From contig JAHHRC010000043.1 in NCBI GenBank assembly GCA_020026035.1, positions 1-11,671 on the forward strand: a DNA stretch of 11,671 nucleotides. The letters are read 5' to 3'. Made by a program: the position numbers and the translations under genes. Of this stretch, positions 1 to 6,495 are shown in pieces (the first letter of the stretch is position 1; each line of letters starts with the position of its first letter). Below the pieces are notes generated by a model that was given only the letters and a program-made list of their open reading frames with translations, searched no databases and had not been told where the DNA came from. Origin of the DNA: Erysipelotrichaceae bacterium (GTDB lineage: Bacteria > Bacillota_I > Bacilli_A > Erysipelotrichales > Erysipelotrichaceae).

Positions 1-938
1 GTAAATGCCATACAGTCTTCTAAAGAAATCAAATGATCAACATTCTGTAAGAATGGATACACAGCACTTTCTAAAGACACATTCGCATCCTTATTAAAGT
101 GTTTAATTCCCGAAGTAGCTCGACTTCGATTGCTGTCTTTATACGGTGGATTATATGATTGACTCACATCCATCACATCTTCACTACCAACATACGTACC
201 AGCGACCATGGCAACTTCTTTTAGCTTCTTGGAATACAAAATACCGCTTTCTTCGTTGTAGAAATAGTCTTCATATTCTTTTCCGTTTAATGAAATCTCA
301 TTGATCCAAAACGTATTTGGCATCACTGAGAAACAATCTTCCGGATACTTCATTGCGACAAATTGATGGCCAGAATACAATTCCATGTACCAAACTTCTT
401 TCTCATCTGCCACAACAAAGGTGTTTCCTTCACTTGATCCACTTGTCACCATGATATTTGCAACAGTGGTAATCGCTTCAAAGGCATTCTTACAACTTGC
501 AAGAACGACACTTGCAATCGAAGCCTCACTGATTCCTGCACAATGACTTTCATCGCCACTTATGATATAAGGATCCACTTCTAGAATCTTTTCATTACTA
601 CAAGCCGATACCGTCATATCAACAGCTAAGCCCATTTCATTAAAGCCTGCTTCATCAAACTCCCCAAACTCTACCGTTGTATCACTGACTGAGGAATACG
701 CATAGGAATCGTGTGGGTATACAAATCGGAAGCCATATTCTGGATCATATGCAACATCCACAAAGACATCCCCTTGTTTATGTTCACCGGATTTATGAAT
801 CTTATACACCTTATTATGATTGACTTCTAAATCTTCACTTCTTCCAAACATGTACTTGTTTGTCTTTGAAAGTTTCTTCCCAATAATAAATGCCGTACAA
901 GCATCTTTTCTCTCTTGATATACATTACTAATTTTCAT
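1..938 (-). CDS. C69-family dipeptidase (PepD-like), C-terminus cut by window edge
   Basis: Reading the minus strand from ATG at 938 gives 312 codons with no stop, running off the left edge. The protein fits peptidase family C69 (PepD-type cysteine dipeptidases, N-terminal nucleophile hydrolases that cleave dipeptides in the cytoplasm). Visible signs: DACTAF near the N-terminus, with Cys14 as the expected nucleophile freed by removal of a short propeptide; GRSEDL around residue 32; a GFNEMGLAVD-like segment; GISEASIASVVLASC; and SEGNTFVVADEKEVWYME followed by a VMPN motif, all in the usual order. There is no signal peptide, so it should be cytoplasmic. GAGGT at 944-948 lies 5 bases before the start. 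It has its own promoter and sits behind the pth terminator, so it is probably a separate transcript. The family runs about 460-480 residues, so roughly the last third is missing. Family is fairly sure; exact substrate is unknown. Confidence 0.86.
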   Translation of the reverse strand, partial: MKISNVYQERKDACTAFIIGKKLSKTNKYMFGRSEDLEVNHNKVYKIHKSGEHKQGDVFVDVAYDPEYGFRFVYPHDSYAYSSVSDTTVEFGEFDEAGFNEMGLAVDMTVSACSNEKILEVDPYIISGDESHCAGISEASIASVVLASCKNAFEAITTVANIMVTSGSSEGNTFVVADEKEVWYMELYSGHQFVAMKYPEDCFSVMPNTFWINEISLNGKEYEDYFYNEESGILYSKKLKEVAMVAGTYVGSEDVMDVSQSYNPPYKDSNRSRATSGIKHFNKDANVSLESAVYPFLQNVDHLISLEDCMAF

Positions 939-964
939 AGATTACCTCACACATTAATTGTCAC

Positions 965-973
965 ATTATAGCA
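965..973 (-). promoter_or_regulatory. Extended -10 promoter for the C69 dipeptidase gene
   Basis: On the minus strand this reads TGCTATAAT, a perfect TATAAT with a TGn extension. No convincing -35 hexamer lies at 16-18 bases. The expected transcript start is near 958, leaving a leader of about 20 bases before the ATG at 938. Confidence 0.7.
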
Positions 974-980
974 TATTGCC

Positions 981-1008
981 AAATAGAAAAGCGGATGTTA
1001 CTCCGCTT
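981..1008 (-). terminator. Intrinsic terminator of the pth operon, overlapping the pth stop
   Basis: On the minus strand AAGCGGA (1008-1002) pairs with TCCGCTT (995-989) around a six-base loop, followed by TTTTCTATTT. The left arm lies inside the last codons of pth and the TAA (1000-998) is in the loop, so the gene ends within its own terminator. Confidence 0.78.
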
Positions 1009-1618
1009 CCTTCTGTTCTAGTTTCCAATGATTCTTAGGTTTTTTTACTTTCTTTTCTTTGATGTTATAAAGATTCATCACAACATCCATTGTTTTAAAA
1101 CACCAATCATACGCCGCATCTCTTGCGCCGATTAATGCTGTATTAAGCTTTTCTTCATCTGCTTTCGCAACCGGTGATAAGACAAAGTCTGGAACACTTT
1201 TGCCTTTTTGGTCATGACCTACACCGACGCGGATTCTTGCGATTTCACTGGTTCCTAAACAATCAATGATATTCTTCATGCCCTTTTGACCACCAGCAGA
1301 CCCATTCTTACGAATGCGTAAACAACCAACTGGAATGTCCATATCATCGTGAATGACAATGACATCACTTGGATCCATCTTATAGAAATTCACTGCTTGC
1401 GCAACCGCTTGTCCAGATAGATTCATATACGTTAAAGGCTTCATTAACACTACTGCTTGTCCTTCAATTCGTGTCGTTGCGATTAAGGCATTCCACTTAC
1501 TTGTCGTAATGCTTACGCCACATTTATCGGCCAAGCGATCAATGGCCATAAAACCAGCATTGTGTCTTGTCTTTTCATATTCTTTCCCAGGATTTCCTAG
1601 GCCTACAATTAACTTCAT
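998..1618 (-). CDS. pth: Peptidyl-tRNA hydrolase
   Basis: Bacterial-type Pth, 206 residues (usual about 185-210). It releases the peptide from peptidyl-tRNAs that drop off the ribosome and so recycles tRNA in the cytoplasm. Family marks visible: LIVGLGNPGKEY at residues 3-14 with Asn9, the catalytic His19 in TRHNAGF, Asn66 in KPLTYMNLSG, and Asp91 in VIHDDMDIP. The GSAGG loop at 106-110 is present, but the following His-Asn of most homologues (Asn114 in E. coli) reads Gln111-Lys112, so one conserved substrate-binding asparagine appears replaced. The C-terminus is Lys-rich. The start overlaps the stop of the upstream gene as ATGA (1615-1618), implying translational coupling. No gene lies downstream before the terminator, unlike the pth-mfd order of many Firmicutes. 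Confidence 0.95.
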   Translation of the reverse strand: MKLIVGLGNPGKEYEKTRHNAGFMAIDRLADKCGVSITTSKWNALIATTRIEGQAVVLMKPLTYMNLSGQAVAQAVNFYKMDPSDVIVIHDDMDIPVGCLRIRKNGSAGGQKGMKNIIDCLGTSEIARIRVGVGHDQKGKSVPDFVLSPVAKADEEKLNTALIGARDAAYDWCFKTMDVVMNLYNIKEKKVKKPKNHWKLEQKEAE

Positions 1619-2367
1619 TCTGCTTCCTCTTCCACTTCTTTTGCATGTGGCAATTCAATGCCTAACTCCATCAACCAACGTTCTCCAAGTGGAGATGTTT
1701 CAAAGACTTCTAAGAAGGACAATTGGGCATTGAATTCTTCTTGGTTTCCTTCATCTAAGGCAATTCTTGCAAGCATCGTAGCGACAATACGCTTATACAT
1801 CGCAATCAAGTGCTTGGAATAGAAATACTGCCCATAGTCGCCAATTAAGACCTTGGTATAGAATTCTTTTCCAAGATCCCCTATATGGTTATAGTACTTG
1901 CGATTTTCTTCGCTGATCTTACGGACTAATAAAGACGCTGTTTTTTCATCAATCTCTTTTAGTTTGTCATCTAGTGGTTCTAATAAGTCCATTCGTTTGC
2001 GGTAGTACAACCGATTCGGAATTGCTAAGAACATATAGAATAAGGAATCTTCATTGAGCTGAATGGTTTTCTCATTCACAATTGGTGTTAAGTCTAACGC
2101 TTCTAAATCCTTAAAGAATTCTTCATCGTGTTCATAGCGAATATCTGCCCATAGGCGTAAGATTCTTGTTTTACTACTATATTCGTTGTCTTTTTCACTG
2201 TTTAAAAATGCATCGGCTGCTTGGTAGAATGCTTGTTCGTCATGGAATTTGTCTAAGACAGCGAGCATTCTTTTGTTTCGAGTGTTTCGTTTTGCCATGT
2301 GTACCATCTTTACAATTAAATAAGCGGTAAACACACCAGCAATTAGTTGCATTACATACGTTTCCAT
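1615..2367 (-). CDS. Membrane-anchored helical protein of unknown function, coupled to pth
   Basis: I do not recognise this family. From ATG at 2367 it is 250 residues: one N-terminal membrane helix (about residues 4-23), a basic stretch KMVHMAKRNTRNKR, then a long charged, apparently all-helical domain ending in an acidic tail (EVEEEAE). The helix periodicity is compatible with TPR-like repeats, but no repeat is clear by eye. The basic flank suggests the soluble part is cytoplasmic. The frame is open further up to an ATG at 2394, but that codon overlaps the TATAAT box at 2393-2398 and would lie upstream of the transcript start; AGAGGT sits 6 bases before 2367, so 2367 is preferred. Its stop overlaps the pth start by four bases, so the two are made from one message. 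Confidence 0.75.
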   Translation of the reverse strand: METYVMQLIAGVFTAYLIVKMVHMAKRNTRNKRMLAVLDKFHDEQAFYQAADAFLNSEKDNEYSSKTRILRLWADIRYEHDEEFFKDLEALDLTPIVNEKTIQLNEDSLFYMFLAIPNRLYYRKRMDLLEPLDDKLKEIDEKTASLLVRKISEENRKYYNHIGDLGKEFYTKVLIGDYGQYFYSKHLIAMYKRIVATMLARIALDEGNQEEFNAQLSFLEVFETSPLGERWLMELGIELPHAKEVEEEAE

Positions 2368-2392
2368 CCTGTGACCTCTTTCTACGTATGCC

Positions 2393-2398
2393 ATTATA
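2393..2398 (-). promoter_or_regulatory. -10 box of the hypothetical-pth operon
   Basis: On the minus strand this is a perfect TATAAT. The expected transcript start is about 2386, so the leader to ATG 2367 is about 20 bases. No good -35 hexamer is visible at standard spacing, so activator dependence is possible. It lies back to back with the promoter of the Crp/Fnr gene in the region 2368-2490. Confidence 0.6.
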
Positions 2399-2456
2399 CA
2401 CGTAAGTAGCAGAGTTTCGATTGTGAATATGTTTTCTCTAAGAATTTCTCTACCTA

Positions 2457-2465
2457 TGCTATAGT
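2457..2465 (+). promoter_or_regulatory. Extended -10 promoter of the Crp/Fnr regulator gene
   Basis: TGC followed by TATAGT forms an extended -10, with an expected transcript start near 2472. No clear -35 is seen, and no TTGAT-N4-ATCAA site is present here, so autoregulation by such a box is not indicated. Confidence 0.55.
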
Positions 2466-2490
2466 ATTAAAAGAAAGTGAGGTAGTTCTT

Positions 2491-3189
2491 TTGAAAGAAA
2501 TCCGTACAACATCCAATCCATTGCTTGAGCGTCAAAAAAGTATCAAAGAAGTGAACTTGTTTGCCCATTTAAGCGATGAACAATTGTCTATTTTAAGCAA
2601 TCATTCAACAATTACCCACTATAAGAAAGGGGAACAATTGTTTGTTGAAAACGAACCGATTACAAGTATTTTATTGGTTCATAAAGGTCGTATTAAAACC
2701 TGTCATTATGATAATGAAGGGTCCGAATGTATTTTAAACATTTACCATGACCATGAAGTCATTTATGAAAGTTTATACTTCAATCAAACACGCTTTCCTT
2801 ATTATTCTTTCTGTTTAACCGATGTGACCATCGTGGAAATTGAACGTACCATTTTCTTAGATACGGTAAAAGATAATTTGCAATTCTTACATGACATGAT
2901 TCATTTACTATCCGAAGCAGTGTATACAGCAAATGAAAAGAATGTCTTACTCACCATCAAAGACCCAATGGCTCGTTTAGCTTCGTTCTTACTCGATAAA
3001 GACGAGCATTGTGTTGGTCCTGAGATTAGTTTAAAACTCGATGACATTGCGGCAAGTATTGGTTTACGAAGTGAAACCATTAGTCGCTATTTAAGTAAGT
3101 TAGAAAAAGAAGGCTATATCAAACGTGTCGGAAACGGGAAGATCCTTGTGACTGATCGAACAGGCTTAAAAGAGACGATTTCGTTTTAA
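2491..3189 (+). CDS. Crp/Fnr-family transcriptional regulator, Fnr-type DNA recognition
   Basis: A 232-residue two-domain regulator. Residues about 22-120 form the cyclic-nucleotide-binding-type beta barrel (LFAHLSDEQL, KKGEQLFVENEP, HKGRIKT), followed by a long dimer helix (about 125-155) and a winged helix-turn-helix (about 160-220). The recognition helix reads SETISRYLSKLEKEG, with Glu195, Ser198 and Arg199 matching the E-xx-SR residues by which Fnr-type proteins read TTGAT half sites. Only four cysteines occur (71, 80, 108, 174); neither the N-terminal cluster of E. coli Fnr nor the C-terminal cluster of B. subtilis Fnr is present, and the cAMP-binding Arg-Ser of Crp is absent. The start is TTG at 2491, with GTGAGG 8 bases upstream. 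It stands directly before pflA and pflB, both preceded by perfect Fnr boxes, so it is the likely regulator of both. Its signal is unknown. Confidence 0.88.
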   Translation: MKEIRTTSNPLLERQKSIKEVNLFAHLSDEQLSILSNHSTITHYKKGEQLFVENEPITSILLVHKGRIKTCHYDNEGSECILNIYHDHEVIYESLYFNQTRFPYYSFCLTDVTIVEIERTIFLDTVKDNLQFLHDMIHLLSEAVYTANEKNVLLTIKDPMARLASFLLDKDEHCVGPEISLKLDDIAASIGLRSETISRYLSKLEKEGYIKRVGNGKILVTDRTGLKETISF

Positions 3190-3194
3190 GTAGA

Positions 3195-3226
3195 AGACAG
3201 ATTCTATTGTGAGTCTGTCTTTTTTT
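3195..3226 (+). terminator. Intrinsic terminator after the Crp/Fnr gene
   Basis: AGACAGATTC (3195-3204) pairs with GAGTCTGTCT (3211-3220), ten pairs including one G-U, around loop TATTGT and followed by a run of T to 3226. It separates the regulator transcript from pflA. Confidence 0.88.
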
Positions 3227-3232
3227 GGTTTG

Positions 3233-3246
3233 TTGATTAGAATCAA
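3233..3246. promoter_or_regulatory. Fnr-type operator upstream of pflA
   Basis: TTGAT-TAGA-ATCAA is an exact match to the Fnr/FLP consensus palindrome TTGAT-N4-ATCAA. It lies 50 bases before the pflA start. A TATAGA -10 candidate follows at 3274-3279, centre-to-centre 37 bases from the box, about 5 more than the ideal class II activator spacing. Binding by the neighbouring regulator is inference from its E-xx-SR helix. Confidence 0.82.
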
Positions 3247-3296
3247 TGTAATAAAAAACGATATGCTTTAAGGTATAGATACAAGGAGGACAGGGT

Positions 3297-4034
3297 ATGG
3301 TATATGGTGCAATTCACTCAACCGAATCATTTGGGTCCGTTGATGGTCCAGGTGTTCGCTTTATTATTTTCTTAAAAGGTTGTGCAATGCGCTGTCGCTA
3401 TTGTCATAATCCCGATACTTGGGAAATGAAAACCGATTGTATGCAATCCGCGGATGAATTACTGGATAAGGCAATGCGCTATCAGTCCTATTGGGGAAAA
3501 GATGGAGGAATTACCGTAAGTGGAGGGGAACCTTTACTACAAATTGATTTCTTAATCGAACTCTTCAAAAAGGCCAAACAACGTGGTGTTCATACGACAA
3601 TCGATACTTCTGGTCAGCCTTTTACAAGAAAAGAACCATTCTTTTCAAAATTCCAAGAGTTAATGCAATACACGGATTTATTACTTGTGGATATTAAACA
3701 CATTGATCCTGTAGAACATCAAAAACTCACGGCGCAACCAAATGAGAATATCTTAGATATGTTGCAATATTTAAATGACATTCAAAAACCAATTTGGATT
3801 CGTCATGTCTTAGTTCCAGGTATTACCGATAACGATACGTACTTACATCAAACAAGGGCTTTCTTAGAAACACTTTCAAACATTGAAAAGATTGATGTCT
3901 TACCGTATCACGCTCTTGGAACCTACAAATGGGAGCAATTGGGAATTCCTTATACATTAACGGAAACCCCATCACCAAGCAAAGAACGCGTACAAAACGC
4001 AATGGATATATTGAATGGAATTTGCAAATCTTGA
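3297..4034 (+). CDS. pflA: Pyruvate formate-lyase activating enzyme
   Basis: A radical SAM enzyme of 245 residues (E. coli PflA 246). Using a [4Fe-4S] cluster and S-adenosylmethionine, it abstracts hydrogen from the radical glycine of PflB and so switches that enzyme on under anoxia. The cluster motif C-x3-C-x2-C is at Cys29, Cys33 and Cys36 (GCAMRCRYCHNP), the GGEP SAM-binding motif is at 76-79, and the N-terminal segment STESFGSVDGPGVRF is typical of this subfamily. AAGGAGG at 3283-3289 is 7 bases before the ATG. The gene precedes pflB, the reverse of the common pflB-pflA order. Its stop codon (4032-4034) lies within a second Fnr box. No terminator separates it from pflB, so co-transcription plus an internal promoter is likely. 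Confidence 0.96.
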   Translation: MVYGAIHSTESFGSVDGPGVRFIIFLKGCAMRCRYCHNPDTWEMKTDCMQSADELLDKAMRYQSYWGKDGGITVSGGEPLLQIDFLIELFKKAKQRGVHTTIDTSGQPFTRKEPFFSKFQELMQYTDLLLVDIKHIDPVEHQKLTAQPNENILDMLQYLNDIQKPIWIRHVLVPGITDNDTYLHQTRAFLETLSNIEKIDVLPYHALGTYKWEQLGIPYTLTETPSPSKERVQNAMDILNGICKS

Positions 4035-4044
4035 TTTAAATCAA
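4031..4044. promoter_or_regulatory. Fnr-type operator between pflA and pflB
   Basis: TTGAT-TTAA-ATCAA, a fully symmetrical 14-bp match to the Fnr consensus, overlaps the TGA of pflA. A TAAAGT -10 candidate at 4067-4072 lies 32 bases centre-to-centre downstream, the spacing expected of a class II Fnr-activated promoter (site centred at -41.5, start about 4079). The -10 is only a 4 of 6 match and the implied leader is only about 16 bases, so the promoter part is tentative. Confidence 0.8.
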
Positions 4045-4094
4045 TGTTTTCACAAGTAAATTCCATTAAAGTAATGAAAAAGGAGAAATTAGTT

Positions 4095-6344
4095 ATGACA
4101 AACAACGCATGGAGAAGTTTTAAAGGCGTTAGTTGGACAGATGAAGTAAACGTTCGTGACTTCATTCAAGCCAACTACACAATGTTCGACGGAGACGAAA
4201 GTTTCTTAGAAGGCTCAACAGAAGCTACAGATAAGCTATGGGCAAGAGTTCAAGAACTACAAAAGAAAGAACGCGAAAACGGTGGTGTTCTAGATATGGA
4301 AACAGAAGTTGTGGCTGGTGTTACAGCTTACGGCGCTGCTTATATCGATGAAACATTAAAAGACCTAGAACAAATCGTAGGTCTACAAACAGATAAGCCA
4401 CTTAAGCGTGCATTTATGCCTTATGGTGGTATCAAGATGGCTGAACAAGCATGTTCAACATATGGTTTCGAACCAAATCCTGAACTACATAAGATTTTCA
4501 CAGAATATCACAAGACACACAACCAGGGTGTATTCGATGCTTATACTCCAGAAATGAAGAAGGCTCGTCACTCTCACATTATCACAGGTCTTCCTGATAC
4601 TTACGGTCGTGGACGTATCGTTGGTGACTACCGTCGTGTAGCTCTTTACGGTATTGATTTCTTAATCGAAGAAAAGAAGAAAGACTTCGCAAACTGCGGT
4701 TGCGGAATCATGACTGATGATGTTATCCGTACACGTGAAGAATTATCCGATCAAATTCGTGCTCTAGGACAAATCAAGCAAATGGCTGCGTCTTATGGTT
4801 ACGACATTTCTAAGCCAGCTACAAATGCGAAGGAAGCTACACAATGGCTATACTTCGGTTACCTAGCTGCAATCAAGAGCCAAAATGGTGCTGCTATGTC
4901 CGTAGGACGTATCTCAACATTCCTTGATATTTATATTAACCGTGACCTTGAAGAAGGAACACTAACAGAAAAAGAAGCACAAGAACTAATCGACCACTTA
5001 GTACTAAAGCTACGTATGGTTAAGTTCGCACGTATTCCATCTTACAATGCACTATTCTCTGGTGACCCAGTATGGGCAACTCTAGAAGTAGCTGGTATTG
5101 GTCTTGATGGACGTCACATGGTTACAAAGTCTGACTTCCGTTTCCTACATACACTAGAAAACATGGGACCAGCTCCAGAACCAAACCTAACAGTTCTTTA
5201 CTCTTCAAGACTTCCTGAAACATTCAAGAAGTACTCATCTGCAATTTCAATCAAGACATCTTCTGTACAATACGAAAACGATGACGTTATGCGTGTTGAA
5301 TGGGGCGATGACTACTCCATCTGCTGCTGTGTATCTGCTACACAAACAGGTAAGGAAATGCAATTCTTCGGAGCTCGTGCAAACCTTGCTAAGTGCTTGC
5401 TATACGCAATCAATGGTGGTGTAGACGAAAAGTCTGGTGAACAAGTAGGTCCTAAGTACCGTCCAGTTGAAGGTGATGTATTAGACTTCGACGACGTTAT
5501 GGAAAAATACGATGTTATGTTAGATTGGTTAGCAGGACTATATGTAAACATCCTAAACCTAATCCAATACATGCATGACAAGTACTACTATGAAGCAGCT
5601 GAAATGGCATTAATCGATACAGATGTACGTCGTACATTCGCTACAGGTATTGCTGGATTCTCTCACGTAGTAGACTCACTATCCGCTATTAAGTATGCAA
5701 AGGTTAAGCCAATTCGTAACGAAAATGGCCTAGTTGTTGAATACCAAATCGAAGGAGACTTCCCTCGCTATGGTAACGACGATGACCGTGCTGATGATAT
5801 CGCAGTTTGGTTACTAAAGGACTTCATGACAAAGATCAAGAAGTACCACACATACCGTAACTCTGAACCAACAACATCCATCCTTACAATTACATCAAAC
5901 GTTGTATACGGTAAGGCAACAGGTATGTTACCAGATGGTAGACCTGCAGGTGCTCCATTGTCTCCAGGTGCTAACCCAGCTTACGGTGCAGAACAAAATG
6001 GTCTATTAGCTTCCTTGAACTCAGTAGCAAAGCTTCCATATTCTTACGCACTTGACGGTATTTCAAATACTCAAACAATTAACCCAGGTGCTCTAGGACA
6101 TGATGAAGAAGAACAAAAGGGCAACCTAGTACGTGTACTAGATGGTTACTTCGATCGTGGAGCTCACCACCTAAACGTAAACGTATTCGGTGTTGAAAAG
6201 CTAAAGGATGCTATGGAACATCCAGAAAAAGAAGAATACGCAAACTTCACAATCCGCGTATCTGGTTACGCTGTTAAGTTCATCGACCTAACTCGTGAAC
6301 AACAATTAGACGTAATTGCAAGAACTTGCCACGCTTCCATGTAA
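4095..6344 (+). CDS. pflB: Pyruvate formate-lyase (formate C-acetyltransferase)
   Basis: A glycyl-radical enzyme of 749 residues (E. coli 759) that converts pyruvate and CoA to acetyl-CoA and formate, the central step of anaerobic mixed-acid fermentation, in the cytoplasm. The catalytic cysteine pair is in ICCCVSATQTGKEMQFFGAR; alignment to E. coli Cys418-Cys419 puts the pair at 411-412, with an extra cysteine at 410. The radical glycine is Gly724 in RVSGYAV, and the C-terminus CHASM is intact. The frame extends upstream to an ATG at 4044, but that codon lies on the Fnr box; AGGAG at 4081-4085, 9 bases before ATG 4095, and the standard N-terminus favour 4095. Codon use is strongly biased (CTA Leu, AAG Lys, C-ending Asn, Asp and Phe), suggesting very high expression. 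It is followed by a strong terminator and depends on the adjacent pflA for activation. Confidence 0.97.
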   Translation: MTNNAWRSFKGVSWTDEVNVRDFIQANYTMFDGDESFLEGSTEATDKLWARVQELQKKERENGGVLDMETEVVAGVTAYGAAYIDETLKDLEQIVGLQTDKPLKRAFMPYGGIKMAEQACSTYGFEPNPELHKIFTEYHKTHNQGVFDAYTPEMKKARHSHIITGLPDTYGRGRIVGDYRRVALYGIDFLIEEKKKDFANCGCGIMTDDVIRTREELSDQIRALGQIKQMAASYGYDISKPATNAKEATQWLYFGYLAAIKSQNGAAMSVGRISTFLDIYINRDLEEGTLTEKEAQELIDHLVLKLRMVKFARIPSYNALFSGDPVWATLEVAGIGLDGRHMVTKSDFRFLHTLENMGPAPEPNLTVLYSSRLPETFKKYSSAISIKTSSVQYENDDVMRVEWGDDYSICCCVSATQTGKEMQFFGARANLAKCLLYAINGGVDEKSGEQVGPKYRPVEGDVLDFDDVMEKYDVMLDWLAGLYVNILNLIQYMHDKYYYEAAEMALIDTDVRRTFATGIAGFSHVVDSLSAIKYAKVKPIRNENGLVVEYQIEGDFPRYGNDDDRADDIAVWLLKDFMTKIKKYHTYRNSEPTTSILTITSNVVYGKATGMLPDGRPAGAPLSPGANPAYGAEQNGLLASLNSVAKLPYSYALDGISNTQTINPGALGHDEEEQKGNLVRVLDGYFDRGAHHLNVNVFGVEKLKDAMEHPEKEEYANFTIRVSGYAVKFIDLTREQQLDVIARTCHASM

Positions 6345-6351
6345 GGCAATT

Positions 6352-6382
6352 GACTAGGTAGAAATACCTAGTCTTTCTTTTT
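6352..6382 (+). terminator. Intrinsic terminator of pflB
   Basis: GACTAGGTA (6352-6360) and TACCTAGTC (6365-6373) form a perfect nine-pair stem with a GAAA tetraloop, followed by TTTCTTTTT. It ends the pfl transcript 8 bases after the stop. Confidence 0.92.
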
Positions 6383-6426
6383 ACATAAACCTTAAGAAAC
6401 CTTTGGAATAAAGCGGTTTATTTCAG

Positions 6427-6454
6427 TTGGTTTTCTTTGTGAAATTGTTATAAT
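6427..6454 (+). promoter_or_regulatory. Promoter of the lipoprotein gene
   Basis: TTGGTT (6427-6432), a 16-base spacer, then TGTTATAAT, i.e. perfect TATAAT (6449-6454) with a TGn extension. The expected transcript start is about 6461. A short inverted repeat AATAAA-GCGG-TTTATT (6407-6422) lies just upstream of the -35. Confidence 0.75.
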
Positions 6455-6465
6455 TACTACTGTAT

Positions 6466-6482
6466 AGATAGGATTCCTATCT
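6466..6482 (+). other. Hairpin at the 5' end of the lipoprotein mRNA
   Basis: AGATAGG-ATT-CCTATCT is a perfect seven-pair inverted repeat with a three-base loop. It begins about 5 bases after the predicted transcript start and ends just before the AAGGAGG ribosome binding site (6484-6490). Such 5' hairpins can stabilise messages; that role here is inference. Confidence 0.5.
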
Positions 6483-6495
6483 AAAGGAGGAAATT

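Noticed and set aside
2368..2394. Upstream ATG at 2394 for the pth-coupled gene
   Set aside because: It overlaps the TATAAT box and would precede the transcript start; the SD is placed for ATG 2367.
4044..4094. Upstream in-frame ATG giving pflB 17 extra residues
   Set aside because: The ATG at 4044 is the last base of the Fnr box onward, lacks a ribosome site, and lies upstream of the likely promoter; AGGAG before 4095 and the family N-terminus fix the start.
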